Origin: Deltaproteobacteria bacterium UBA5205
GTDB taxonomy: Bacteria; Desulfobacterota; Syntrophorhabdia; Syntrophorhabdales; Syntrophorhabdaceae
Assembly: GCA_002412715.1 (NCBI GenBank)
Contig: DHVP01000034.1
Coordinates: 58,588 to 122,587 of the forward strand
Length of the DNA: 64,000 bases
Reading direction: 5' to 3'
Part shown: positions 34,994 through 43,503 of the stretch, piece after piece
Position numbering within the stretch: position 1 is the stretch's first letter
Layout: each line of letters opens with the position of its first letter
Program-made: the position numbers and the translations under genes
The notes under the pieces: generated by a model
The model's input: only the letters and a program-made list of their open reading frames with translations
What the model was told of the DNA's origin: nothing
Databases searched by the model: none

Positions 34994-36982
34994 TTACGCT
35001 TTCTTCTTTTTCAAGAAGCCCCTGTACGTCGGATTATGCGCCTCGTAGTTCTCGGCGAGATCGCCGTGGAAATCAAGGGCAAGATCGCCGGTCTTTGTCT
35101 CCCCGTCAACCTGCTTGATGGTGAGCCATTTGTGCCATTCAGGGGGATCCATCTCGGGATAATCTTGGCGGAAGTGCCCGAGGATCTCGCTACTCGCCTT
35201 TCTTGCAAGACATGCCTGAAAGATGATCTCGTCCACGGTAAGGATATTGTACGTCTCCAGAACGCGAAGCAGTATGTGGGGGTTGCTCGCATACGATTCC
35301 GGATAGTGCTCGTTCTTGATATCCTGGATCCATTTCAGACCCATCTTCATCATTCCTTCGTTTCTCACAGCACCGCAGTAGTTCTGCATGGCCCGGGCGC
35401 CGACGAAACGCAGCTCCTTCCAGTCGATCCAGTCCTTCCCGGACTTCCTCTTTGTCGGTGCGTAGACCCTGGCCCTTTCCTCGTCGACCTGACGCGCGTC
35501 GATCGCGGGCTGACTCTGGAGTGACATCGCGTATTCGGCCGCCTTCCTGCCCGCGTACCTTCCCGTCGTACAGGCATGATACCAGTAGTTTCCGGCAAGT
35601 ATGGCATCGCCGACGGCGTAGAGACCCTCCAGGTTTGTCCTCAGATCCCAGTCGACTACAACCTCTCCTCCGTTTCCGAAGGCCTCCATGCGGAAAGGTC
35701 CCAGCGCCATGGTGCTGTCCATACTGGGATAGGGCTCGCCGCTCAAGGTGAAGTAGTTCTGGAGCATGTCCCTGTGCGAATTGAACCCTGCAGCTTCGTA
35801 GTTTATGATCACGGGGATCTTCGTGCGTCCCTCGTTCCCCACCATGAGACCCCAGATGGCGTCCCTTTCATACCACGGCATACCCGCAAGATCGGCGTAT
35901 AAAGGAAGGACAAACTCGCCCTTCTTGATGCGATCCGCCAGGTCCGCGGGCATGGTCGGTTTACAGTACAGCGGATTGCGTGAACGTTCGGCTACGAATT
36001 TCTGTCCCGGTCTCGGGCGACACCGATCTTCTACCGGGACCACATTGCCATCGGCGTCGAGATAGGGAACCTCCTTACCGTTGGCGTCGACAATGGTTGC
36101 CGGGTGCCACGTATTCCACCAGTTGCCCGTACCATATGATGGATATTCGTACCCCGGCGGCATGGTCGCCTTGCTTCTCTCCATCTGTGCAAGTTCGACG
36201 CCCGCCCTCCACATGATGGCCGGTCCGTCGCCTGTAATATTCGGCTTGAAGGTGTCGAGCCCGATCGACTCGGTCGAGAACCGCCAGCTGCCCTGGTGGC
36301 AGTTCATTGCGTTTATGGTGGCCTTTGCCCTGAACACATAGAACTCACCGGTACGCATGTTGAACCCGGTGGCCCCGACAACCCTCGCACCCTGTTTTCC
36401 GCCCTCCGTCAGGAGACTCGTGGCTATGACCCTGTCGAAGACCTGAACACCCAACTGCAAACACTCATTGAAGATCGCCGGTTTGAAGGTGGCACCCCAA
36501 ACACGGAACTGGAAGCGGTTCTCATAGTCGTAGCAGTAAACGAATTTTGTCTTCTCATCCCTGAAAGGAGCGCCCTTGAACTTATCATCCAGATCCCTCA
36601 CTTTGGCGCCCATTTTCTCTATTTCAAGAAGGGTATCATAGGCCTCTCTCGCCGCTATGTACCGCGAAAGCGAGTTCGAGTAGCCGTTGAACGACACTCT
36701 CTCCCACTCCACGCAGTCCTCCGGGGTTACATTCGACGCCGGGTTCGGAGTGTTCAGCCAGTGATCGAAACCGGAACCGCCGCCGGAGCGCTTCGGATAT
36801 GCCTTGTCGAGAAGGGCAACCTTCAGGCCTTTTTTTGCCGCGCTTATCGCCGCCATGCAGCCGCCCGGACCGCCCCCAAGTACTACCACGTCCACATCCA
36901 CGTCGTTTTGCTTATCGTACCTGACAGGATAAGGCCACTCAATTACCTGGCCTGTTCGAGTTACCGCATCTTCCCAGTTCAT
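34994..36982 (-). CDS. AprA/fumarate reductase-type flavoprotein
   Basis: 662 residues from ATG 36982 with GGAGGAAAC. The FAD dinucleotide loop is VVVLGGGPGGCMAAISAA near residue 35; the flavoprotein signature NITGDGPAIMWRAGVELAQME is near residue 250 (written in two pieces: NITGDGPAIMW and RAGVELAQME). Near the C-terminal half GLYAVGDAILAGNYWYHACT closes the FAD domain, followed by a helical SdhA/AprA C domain. The family covers fumarate reductase, aspartate oxidase and APS reductase. With the adjacent AprB-like ferredoxin it resembles AprBA, but no sat or dsr gene is present and the TRAP context argues for an organic-acid substrate. Confidence 0.86.
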   Translation of the reverse strand: MNWEDAVTRTGQVIEWPYPVRYDKQNDVDVDVVVLGGGPGGCMAAISAAKKGLKVALLDKAYPKRSGGGSGFDHWLNTPNPASNVTPEDCVEWERVSFNGYSNSLSRYIAAREAYDTLLEIEKMGAKVRDLDDKFKGAPFRDEKTKFVYCYDYENRFQFRVWGATFKPAIFNECLQLGVQVFDRVIATSLLTEGGKQGARVVGATGFNMRTGEFYVFRAKATINAMNCHQGSWRFSTESIGLDTFKPNITGDGPAIMWRAGVELAQMERSKATMPPGYEYPSYGTGNWWNTWHPATIVDANGKEVPYLDADGNVVPVEDRCRPRPGQKFVAERSRNPLYCKPTMPADLADRIKKGEFVLPLYADLAGMPWYERDAIWGLMVGNEGRTKIPVIINYEAAGFNSHRDMLQNYFTLSGEPYPSMDSTMALGPFRMEAFGNGGEVVVDWDLRTNLEGLYAVGDAILAGNYWYHACTTGRYAGRKAAEYAMSLQSQPAIDARQVDEERARVYAPTKRKSGKDWIDWKELRFVGARAMQNYCGAVRNEGMMKMGLKWIQDIKNEHYPESYASNPHILLRVLETYNILTVDEIIFQACLARKASSEILGHFRQDYPEMDPPEWHKWLTIKQVDGETKTGDLALDFHGDLAENYEAHNPTYRGFLKKKKA

Positions 36983-37093
36983 GTTTCCTCCTTGAAGAGA
37001 ACTTGATAATCAATCACCTCGCACCGGACGTGAATGATTCAATATTCCTGCAATCTGCTGCAGCTTGACCGCCGACACTGTCCTTTTTTAGGA

Positions 37094-37104
37094 TGGTCTA
37101 ACCA
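37094..37104. promoter_or_regulatory. Putative GntR/FadR-type operator
   Basis: TGGTCTAACCA is an exact TGGT-N3-ACCA palindrome, the known form of many FadR-subfamily operators. It lies about 110 bases before the flavoprotein start and next to the GTCCAT/ATGGAC dyad. Similar sites precede dctP. Confidence 0.65.
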
Positions 37105-37107
37105 ATA

Positions 37108-37127
37108 GTCCATTACCAATTATGGAC
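37108..37127. promoter_or_regulatory. Inverted repeat GTCCAT-N8-ATGGAC
   Basis: A perfect 6+6 dyad four bases after the TGGTCTAACCA palindrome; it may be a second operator half-pair or overlap the promoter. Confidence 0.45.
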
Positions 37128-37326
37128 CATTCTTTCGCGCCTTGTCAAGAAATATTTGCCGGAAAATTCTCCATGCCTTTCTTCAGGCCTGGAGACCCCT
37201 GGCATCGGAACCCTGTGCGGTTGCGGATGATCCAAACGATGGGGAAAATGCAGGCTTAAAGACACAGACAGGCAGACAGGCACCCTTGCGCTGAAGCACT
37301 AAACACTGCGCGGTGGCGACGTGATT

Positions 37327-38034
37327 TTACGTTTTCAGTTTTGTTGTATGTTCCGTATCGAAGGCGATAAGGTCAACACAAAGGGCAACGTCCCTTTTTG
37401 CCATCGCCTCTACAATTGATTCGTGACGCTGATAGGTGTTGCGGATATATTCCTCGGACTGCACGGAATTCGGCAATACCACATCGAGGAGTTCAAGGAT
37501 GGACTTCAACATCAGGCTGAGAAGCGGATTACCGGCTATCTCTCCAATAGCGAGATGAAAGGTGCTGTTGTTTTTGCGAAGCATGACCCTGTCATCCAGC
37601 TGGGAAAGCAAGAATTCATTGAGATCCCTGAGCCGTTTGAGATCCTCGGGCGTTGCCTTTTCCACGGCCAGGCGCACGATGGCACTTTCTATCGCCCTGC
37701 GCGCCTCGTAGAAATACTGGAGCGTGAGCTCCCCGCCGTGGAACATTTCCGAGGCCGCATGGAAGAGAGGCTTATACAGATTGCGAACGACGAAAGCCCC
37801 GCCTGCCGGTCCGGTCCGTATCTCGATCATCCCTGCCTGTTCCAGGGACTGAATCGACTCCCTTACAACCACCCTGCTCACCCCGAAAAGGCTGGCAAGC
37901 TCCCTTTCCGACGGAAGTTTGTCCTCCACTACAAGTTTCTTGGAGTGTATAAGATCCTTTATTTGAGCAACGATGGATTCATGCAGCTTCGCTTTCCTCG
38001 CTGGACTCAGAAGCTTTGCGATGTCCTCTCTCAT
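37327..38034 (-). CDS. GntR-family (FadR subfamily) transcriptional regulator
   Basis: 235 residues. N-terminal winged helix-turn-helix (about 15-82): KLPSERELASLFGVSRVVVRES followed by GMIEIRTGPAGGAFV (the motif is given in two parts). The C-terminal FCD domain (about 100-225) has the helical ligand pocket with the conserved FHLAIGEIAGNPLL. Such regulators bind an organic acid and usually repress transport and catabolic genes. TGGTCTA sites in its own upstream region, before the flavoprotein and before dctP support local control. Confidence 0.92.
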   Translation of the reverse strand: MREDIAKLLSPARKAKLHESIVAQIKDLIHSKKLVVEDKLPSERELASLFGVSRVVVRESIQSLEQAGMIEIRTGPAGGAFVVRNLYKPLFHAASEMFHGGELTLQYFYEARRAIESAIVRLAVEKATPEDLKRLRDLNEFLLSQLDDRVMLRKNNSTFHLAIGEIAGNPLLSLMLKSILELLDVVLPNSVQSEEYIRNTYQRHESIVEAMAKRDVALCVDLIAFDTEHTTKLKT

Positions 38035-38094
38035 TTGACTCCACGTTTTTTAGGCCATTATACCATCTTTTAATTTCACAGGGCGATAGTTTTT

Positions 38095-38101
38095 TGGTCT
38101 A
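38095..38101. promoter_or_regulatory. TGGTCTA half-site upstream of gntR
   Basis: The same seven bases that begin the palindrome at 37094 occur 61 bases before the gntR start, with ATGGG rather than ACCA following. A weak or half operator for autoregulation is possible. Confidence 0.35.
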
Positions 38102-38194
38102 GATGGGCTACAATCATACCAGATATCCGGTACTATGCGCGTTTAAGCTATCCGCAACGTTTCTCTGCCGGCGCCGCCGCTTTTTCCTTGTTCC

Positions 38195-39496
38195 CTATTT
38201 CATCATGAGGTTCGGCAGCCACAGTGAAAGCTGGGGGAAAAACATGAAGAGCAGTACACATACCGCCATTGCTGCGAGAAAAGGATAGACGCCCTTATAT
38301 ACGGTACTCATAGGCACCTTGGCCATGCCCGATACCAGGAACACCAGCATCGCCAGCGGGGGAATAACCACTCCTATCATCAAGGTTGCGGTGATTACTA
38401 TACCAAACCAGATGAGATCGAAGCCCAGGTTCTGTACTACGGGCAGGAAGATCGGCGTGGCGAGCATGAAGAATGCTAGGTCATCGATGAACTCTCCCCC
38501 GATGATGTAGATAACGCATATGATCCCGATTATCAGGTAAGGGTTCAGGTTCAGGGTGCCCAGAAAATCACTGACCATGTTCGGCGCCCTCGTCACCGCG
38601 AAGAAATGCCCGAGGATGGTCGCACCCGCCAGCAGAAAGAGCATCATGCAGGCCATATAGGCGCTTTCCGTCAATGCCCGTATGGTGCCCTTCCAGTTAA
38701 TGTTGCGCTTCGCTATCGACAATATGAGCACGGCGGCCGAACCAATGCTGCCCGCCTCCGTGGGCGTGAAAAATCCCGCCATGAGACCGCCGAAGACACC
38801 GAGAAAGATTCCAATGACCCACCCTACGGACGGAAGAGAAAGAAGTCTCGCCTTCCAGCTGTATCTTTCCCCTCTCGGGCCAAGGGCAGGATTTATCGTG
38901 CACCAGATATAAAGGGTCGCGATAAAAGACAGGGCCATTACGATTCCCGGAATTATTCCCGCGAGGAACAGCTGGCCGAGTGATGTCCCCGTAATAAGGC
39001 CGTAGAGGATGAGGGTCTGGCTGGGAGGTATCAACCCTCCTATACATCCCAGGACAGCGACAACCCCCGTGGAAAGCCTTTTGTCGTAGCCATACCTGTC
39101 CATTTCAGGCAGAGAGATCCCGGCAAACATGGCCGTTGTGGCAGTCCCCGATCCGCAAACCGCCTTGAACAAGCCACCCGCCGCGATGGTCCCCAGCGCA
39201 AGTCCCCCGGGCAGGTGCCCTGCCCACTTGTGTGTGCAGTCATAAACATCCCTCGCCACCCCGGCACGAACTGCGATCTGGCCCATCAGGGTAAATAGAA
39301 TGATAACCGTCAATCCATAGGAGGAAAAGACGGTATAGATGTCCATGGCTATCAGGCCAAGTGCCGCGTCCACTCCCACCAGCAGGCTGAATCCTACGAA
39401 ACCTGCGAATGCCATTGCAATACCGATACTCATGCCGGTGGTAAAAAGGAAAAACAACATGGCAAGCGTCAGAACGGTGATAACTAGAACAGACAT
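38195..39496 (-). CDS. dctM: TRAP transporter large permease (DctM)
   Basis: 433 residues with about 12 hydrophobic segments. FTTGMSIGIAMAFAGFVG at the start, GLFKAVCGSGTATTAMFAGI, IPPSQTLILYGLITGTSLGQLF and the FFTPTEAGSIG motif are typical of DctM. It is the substrate-translocating, sodium-coupled subunit. It is the third gene of dctP-dctQ-dctM, 49 bases after dctQ. Confidence 0.94.
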   Translation of the reverse strand: MSVLVITVLTLAMLFFLFTTGMSIGIAMAFAGFVGFSLLVGVDAALGLIAMDIYTVFSSYGLTVIILFTLMGQIAVRAGVARDVYDCTHKWAGHLPGGLALGTIAAGGLFKAVCGSGTATTAMFAGISLPEMDRYGYDKRLSTGVVAVLGCIGGLIPPSQTLILYGLITGTSLGQLFLAGIIPGIVMALSFIATLYIWCTINPALGPRGERYSWKARLLSLPSVGWVIGIFLGVFGGLMAGFFTPTEAGSIGSAAVLILSIAKRNINWKGTIRALTESAYMACMMLFLLAGATILGHFFAVTRAPNMVSDFLGTLNLNPYLIIGIICVIYIIGGEFIDDLAFFMLATPIFLPVVQNLGFDLIWFGIVITATLMIGVVIPPLAMLVFLVSGMAKVPMSTVYKGVYPFLAAMAVCVLLFMFFPQLSLWLPNLMMK

Positions 39497-39545
39497 ACGA
39501 TTATCCTCCCTACGTCAAGTCTCGGTCGAGCTGGATGCCGCCGGA

Positions 39546-40043
39546 TCAGTGGCCCCTGTGCTCGGGGGCCCCTGTCTTGAAATTGATTACGGACTCCACA
39601 AAAACAACCATGCAATAAACGCTCATACCGAGACCTGCCAGGAACAAAAAGGGGTACAACGGAATTTGGATCGTATCCGAGACAACGTCCCTTTCCAAAA
39701 GATCATTGCCGAGTTTGAAACACCTCCAGGCAATCAACGCAAGGGTACCCACACTGAGGACCGACACTATGACGCTGAGCATCCGTCGGAGGAATTCGGG
39801 CCGTTTGTAGAGACAGTTCATGCTGATCCTCATCCCCGAAACGTGGGACATGGCAAGACCCAGGGCAAGAACCGCACCCCCTCCGATCCCCACCATGTCG
39901 TATGTACCCGGGACGGGGTGGCCAAAATAACGTCCCACCACGTCCAGACATGTCACCACCATCATAGCGAAAAGTACGAGGGCCGACATCATACCCATGC
40001 CTTTCGCAATTCCATTAACAACCCGCTGGAAACCTTCCATCAT
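39546..40043 (-). CDS. dctQ: TRAP transporter small permease (DctQ)
   Basis: 165 residues with four membrane segments and the DctQ-type VVTCLDVVGRYFGHPVPGTYD motif (given in part: DVVGRYFGHPVPGTYD). It partners the large subunit. The ATG at 40043 lies 33 bases after the dctP stop. Confidence 0.9.
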   Translation of the reverse strand: MMEGFQRVVNGIAKGMGMMSALVLFAMMVVTCLDVVGRYFGHPVPGTYDMVGIGGGAVLALGLAMSHVSGMRISMNCLYKRPEFLRRMLSVIVSVLSVGTLALIAWRCFKLGNDLLERDVVSDTIQIPLYPFLFLAGLGMSVYCMVVFVESVINFKTGAPEHRGH

Positions 40044-40076
40044 ATACCTCCGACGGTGCCTAAAGGAAAAAAGCCC

Positions 40077-41099
40077 TTATTTCTGACGTGCCTTTATATA
40101 ATCCAAACAAAACTTCACGGACTCTTCCCCGGGAAGTCCCTTTGTTTTCATTCTCTTTATATAATCCTGCAATATCGGTTGGGCGGCAGCGCCACATTTC
40201 GCCTGGTCTTCCTTGGACAGAGGAATGGTCTTGACGCCTTTCTTTTTCCCAAACTGCTCTCCTTCAATGTCCTCATCGTCATACATCTTGGCCACCACGT
40301 CAATCCACTCTTCGTTGAACTTGTCCCAGATCTTCTTGACGTCTTCGGGAAGGGCGTCCCATTTCTTCTTCGACATCACGTGAGCAATACAGGCGCTGCT
40401 GTTGGCACCGTAAAGGGGGGTGCTGTACTTGACGACTTCGGCGAACCTCCAGTTGAGCAGGGCTTCCGTCGGTGCGAGGACGCCTTCGGCAACCCCTTTC
40501 TGTATGGCATCGTAGGTTTCCGGCATGGCCATACCCACGGGAACTGCGCCAAGACCCGATACTATCTTCTCACCCAGTCCGGTGGTCCTTATCTTCATTC
40601 CTTTGAGATCCGCCAGTGTATTCACCGGCCTCTTGGTGTGGATGATATTCGGCCCCTTACCGGTAATGAAGAGGATCTTCAACTCCTTCAATTCCTTGGG
40701 CTGAAATTTTTTGTACCACGCATTCATGAGATGTGTTGAGAGCGATCCGGACTTGCTTCCCAGCGGAAGATCGAGTATCTCGATAAGCGGGAAGGACCCT
40801 CTCGAGTAAGAGAAAACAAGATGACCCACATCGGCCACACCGTCGATGACCGCATTGTAGGTAAACTTCGCCGGCGCCAGCGTACTGCCCGGATAGAGTT
40901 GAAGTTTGACTCTTCCACCGGTCCTCTTTTCGACCTCTTTGCAGTACTGTTCCATCTTGCCGTAGCTTTTCAAACCGGGATTGGCAAACGTCGAATATTT
41001 GAGAGTTACCGTCGGGTCCGCACCATAAGAATGCGAAAAGCTGCCCGCTGCCACAATCATCACCGCCACCATCAGAACTACAGCCAAAGCTTTTTTCAT
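40077..41099 (-). CDS. dctP: TRAP transporter periplasmic solute-binding protein (DctP)
   Basis: About 340 residues from ATG 41099, which has AAGGAG upstream (the frame is open to 41213). A signal peptide ends near SYGADP. The DctP fold shows TLKYSTFANPGLKSYGK, VADVGHLVFSYSRGSFPLIE, and KGMKIRTTGLGEKIVSGLGA with the conserved arginine (KIRTTG) that binds the substrate carboxylate. It should capture a carboxylic acid for the DctQM permease. The ligand cannot be read from sequence. Confidence 0.93.
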   Translation of the reverse strand: MKKALAVVLMVAVMIVAAGSFSHSYGADPTVTLKYSTFANPGLKSYGKMEQYCKEVEKRTGGRVKLQLYPGSTLAPAKFTYNAVIDGVADVGHLVFSYSRGSFPLIEILDLPLGSKSGSLSTHLMNAWYKKFQPKELKELKILFITGKGPNIIHTKRPVNTLADLKGMKIRTTGLGEKIVSGLGAVPVGMAMPETYDAIQKGVAEGVLAPTEALLNWRFAEVVKYSTPLYGANSSACIAHVMSKKKWDALPEDVKKIWDKFNEEWIDVVAKMYDDEDIEGEQFGKKKGVKTIPLSKEDQAKCGAAAQPILQDYIKRMKTKGLPGEESVKFCLDYIKARQK

Positions 41100-41477
41100 G
41101 GTGTCTCTCCTTAGTTTTATTACACACCCAGCATGCTTTTTATCCGCCCCCACCGGAAGGTTCATCCGGGAGGCATCGCGTGGCTCATCCCCTGGCTCGC
41201 AGATCGGCCACATACATTTCTTTGTTCATAGTTGTGATCTCCGGCAATAAGACACCGCATGGTCTAAGTCGTATATTGGTCTTACCATTATATTTTATAC
41301 CATTTTTAGCACATGCCTTGTCAAGAAGTTTTTCCTTGCCCCGAAGACACCCCGTTTCAAGCCGAAAACCGGCCTGACCGGTGTCGGCGAGCGGGGCGAT
41401 CGCATGCACAGTATTCTCTTTACTCTCCTGCACATTGTTGTGATATAAATACAAAAACAAATCCCCGGGGGTGGCGT
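41100..41477. other. Control region upstream of dctP
   Basis: About 380 bases without an intact gene. It contains TGGTCTA (41260-41266) and the full palindrome TGGTCTTACCA (41277-41287), plus ATACCAT nearby. The far end abuts the remnant gene starting at 41478. Confidence 0.6.
41277..41287. promoter_or_regulatory. Putative GntR operator before dctP
   Basis: TGGTCTTACCA, the same TGGT-N3-ACCA palindrome as at 37094, about 180 bases before the dctP start. The half-site TGGTCTA stands 11 bases away at 41260, giving helically phased sites. Confidence 0.62.
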
Positions 41478-41857
41478 GTGGAGATCGAAGGTAAGAATGT
41501 CCTTGTGCTCGGGGCGTACGGGGAGGCGGGCATCGCCATTTGCAGGCAGATCCTGAGGTACCGGCCCGAGATTGTCATTGACTGCATCAATACCGCGACG
41601 GCGCTGTCATACCAGAACATCTATCATGCATACGAGGCGAGGAACTCAGGCGGCACCGATCAGACGGACGCCGCGGCCGTCCTCTATCAGCTGCTTTCGG
41701 CGACAAGATCCTCTACCAATCGATGAAAAAGGCCGGAACACGTTTATACCTGAAAATAGGGACAACGGGCACCGGCAACCGCCTGGGTCTTCATTCACGA
41801 ATTCGGAGGAGGAAGACCGCACGCTTACGCGGAATGGAAAGAGATGGTATATTTTAG
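41478..41857 (+). pseudogene. Remnant of a Rossmann-fold (short-chain dehydrogenase-like) gene
   Basis: Frame 1 from GTG 41478 encodes a dinucleotide-binding start (KNVLVLGAYGEAGIAICRQ) that passes directly into IDCINTATALSYQNIYHAYEA and stops at about 41726. A second frame then gives ILYQSMKKAGTRLYLKIG, TTGTG and ends at TAG 41855. In intact relatives I recall, these blocks lie in one protein separated by a long stretch. The parts in different frames, missing middle and early stop indicate a decayed gene with an internal deletion and frameshifts. Confidence 0.7.
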
Positions 41858-41862
41858 AAGAG

Positions 41863-41939
41863 ATAGGTAATGGGTGATGGGTGATGGGTAAAAAAAAGAA
41901 ATGCTTTTCCTATTACCTATAACCTATTACCCATAACCT
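41863..41939. repeat. Heptamer-built inverted repeat (site 2)
   Basis: GGTAATG-GGTGATG-GGTGATG-GGTAA (41866-41891) faces an inverted run CCTATTA-CCTATAA-CCTATTA-CCCATAA-CC (41909-41938). Same heptamer type as the element at 29399-29470, but less well paired. Confidence 0.75.
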
Positions 41940-41949
41940 GAATTTAACC

Positions 41950-42651
41950 ATGAACCCTCAACGAATAAGTAAAATTCTTTGGCGCGTCGCCGGGGCGGAC
42001 ATGACGAGTCCGCGGGATAGTGCTGTTTACCTTCTCGATCTCGGCGAGCCGGTGCTTATCGATTGCGGCTCGGGCTACGGCTTCGACAGCATGGTCGATA
42101 ACATTCAAAAAGCCGGCTTCGACCCCGATGACATCAAGACCCTCATCATGACCCATTGTCATGTGGACCACATCGGGGCGGCGCCGATGGTACGGTCGCG
42201 CTTCGGCACACGACTCGTCATGCATGAAAAGGACGCGGACATCGTCGAACGGGGAGACACCCGGCTCACCGCCGCATTCTGTTTCGAGGTCGATTTCAAA
42301 CCCCTTCCCGTTGACGGGAGGCTTGCGGGCGGCGCGGGAACCCTTCACTTCGTCTCCCATGACCTTGAGTGGATCCACACTCCCGGCCACACCCCGGGAT
42401 CGATATCCCTGTTCCTGGACGTGGAGGGTGAACGCATTCTCTTTGCCCAGGATATCGGTGCACCCCTCCTTGAAGAATTCGACTGCGACCCTTCTGCCTG
42501 GCTTACATCAATCCAAACACTCTTCGCCCTTAATGCCGATATCCTCTGCGATGGTCATAGTGGCGCCTACGGACCGAAGGATGTCGTCAGACAATATCTT
42601 GAATACTGCCTCGCCTCCCAGCATCAACAGGGATACATCAAGGCCCCGTAA
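41950..42651 (+). CDS. Metallo-beta-lactamase-fold hydrolase
   Basis: 233 residues. THCHVDHIG (residues about 58-66) supplies the HxHxDH metal set, with further ligands in the HTPGHTPGS block and the aspartate in FAQDIG; the last histidine is in CDGHSG. This matches glyoxalase II-like hydrolases with two zinc or iron ions. The substrate is unknown. It starts 11 bases after the heptamer hairpin and is not in an operon. Confidence 0.85.
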   Translation: MNPQRISKILWRVAGADMTSPRDSAVYLLDLGEPVLIDCGSGYGFDSMVDNIQKAGFDPDDIKTLIMTHCHVDHIGAAPMVRSRFGTRLVMHEKDADIVERGDTRLTAAFCFEVDFKPLPVDGRLAGGAGTLHFVSHDLEWIHTPGHTPGSISLFLDVEGERILFAQDIGAPLLEEFDCDPSAWLTSIQTLFALNADILCDGHSGAYGPKDVVRQYLEYCLASQHQQGYIKAP

Positions 42652-42663
42652 CCGCACTCTTTA

Positions 42664-42685
42664 CTGTCATCACAAACGATGACAG
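42664..42685. terminator. Candidate hairpin after the hydrolase gene
   Basis: CTGTCATC-ACAAAC-GATGACAG is a perfect 8-bp hairpin 12 bases after the stop of the hydrolase gene. There is no T-rich tail, so a factor-independent terminator is uncertain. Confidence 0.35.
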
Positions 42686-42870
42686 CGCACTCTTCAAAAC
42701 GACTATCTAATAATTGTTATTTCTGCGACAGACAGGAAAGGCTCCATTGCTTATCCTATCTTTAGTGAATATCAAAAAATAATGGATATCCATGGAGGTG
42801 CACGAGTATCGGTTCAAGATGTCAGGGAAAATAAACAGCTGCAAAATCTTTTATAAAAGGAGAGACAATT

Positions 42871-43311
42871 ATGAAAAGGGCATTTGTGTTGACAATGATG
42901 GTAGCAATCGCAACAGTTTTCTTCCTTCTCCCGGGCACGGGTATCGTCGGAGCCCAGACAGGCAGCGGAGGAGCCTCGGATCAGCCGCCGGCCCCGAGTG
43001 CATGGGCCGTGCAGGCGCAGCAGGCGGACATAATGATATCCGAGGCGCAGAAAACGATCCAGCGGTGCAACGAGCAGATCGCGCAGGCGGAAGCAATGAA
43101 AAAGAGGGCCCAGGAAGGCCGGGCGAGAGCCCAGGCTGTTGGCGGCACAAAGGATGATCAACCGCAATATCCCTGGCTTTCCATGGAGAAAGCCGCCGAT
43201 ATGATCATTGCAGACGCCCGTCAGACCATCGAACGGTGTGAATTGCAGATAAAGACAGGCCGGGCATTGAAAGTAGAGGCAGAAAACGAACTCAAGAAAT
43301 TGGGGCAGTGA
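42871..43311 (+). CDS. Secreted helical protein with internal duplication
   Basis: 146 residues from ATG 42871 with AAAGGAG. A signal peptide (about 1-28, IVGAQ) precedes two similar segments: IMISEAQKTIQRCNEQIAQA and MIIADARQTIERCELQIKTG, each with one cysteine in the same place. The mature protein is alpha-helical and rich in Q, E and A. No family recognised. It is separated from the next genes by a long hairpin. Confidence 0.7.
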   Translation: MKRAFVLTMMVAIATVFFLLPGTGIVGAQTGSGGASDQPPAPSAWAVQAQQADIMISEAQKTIQRCNEQIAQAEAMKKRAQEGRARAQAVGGTKDDQPQYPWLSMEKAADMIIADARQTIERCELQIKTGRALKVEAENELKKLGQ

Positions 43312-43391
43312 AAGAATGGGGAGGCCTCGAACCTTGAAGGCCGCTGTCGGACTCGCGACACCCCGCGCCCCGGACAGAATCTTGAAAGGAT

Positions 43392-43448
43392 GAATACAGG
43401 GAGGCCTTCCGTACTCCGCGAGGTCAAGGAACGGCCCTCCCTGTATTC
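43392..43448. promoter_or_regulatory. Long hairpin between the secreted protein and the thioredoxin-like gene
   Basis: GAATACAGGGAGG (43392-43404) pairs perfectly with CCTCCCTGTATTC (43436-43448), with CCGT/ACGG inside. It could be a terminator or RNA-processing site. It is followed by ordinary sequence without a T run. Confidence 0.5.
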
Positions 43449-43503
43449 GTGACCTTTAGTCGGAAACATCGTCCGCCCTGTGTGTCGTGTATTGGAGGAG
43501 AAT

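Larger units (their letters stand above)
36983..37326. other. Control region between gntR and the flavoprotein operon
   Basis: About 340 bases without a gene. It carries the palindrome TGGTCTAACCA (37094-37104) and an adjacent dyad GTCCAT-N8-ATGGAC (37108-37127), both suited to a FadR-type regulator. The part nearer gntR has no feature I can name. Confidence 0.6.

Noticed and set aside
39339..40739. 466-codon open frame antisense to the TRAP genes
   Set aside because: Spans two real genes and their gap on the other strand, with no coherent protein features.
43392..43448. Riboswitch before the thioredoxin-like gene
   Set aside because: A single long stem without any known conserved ligand core.
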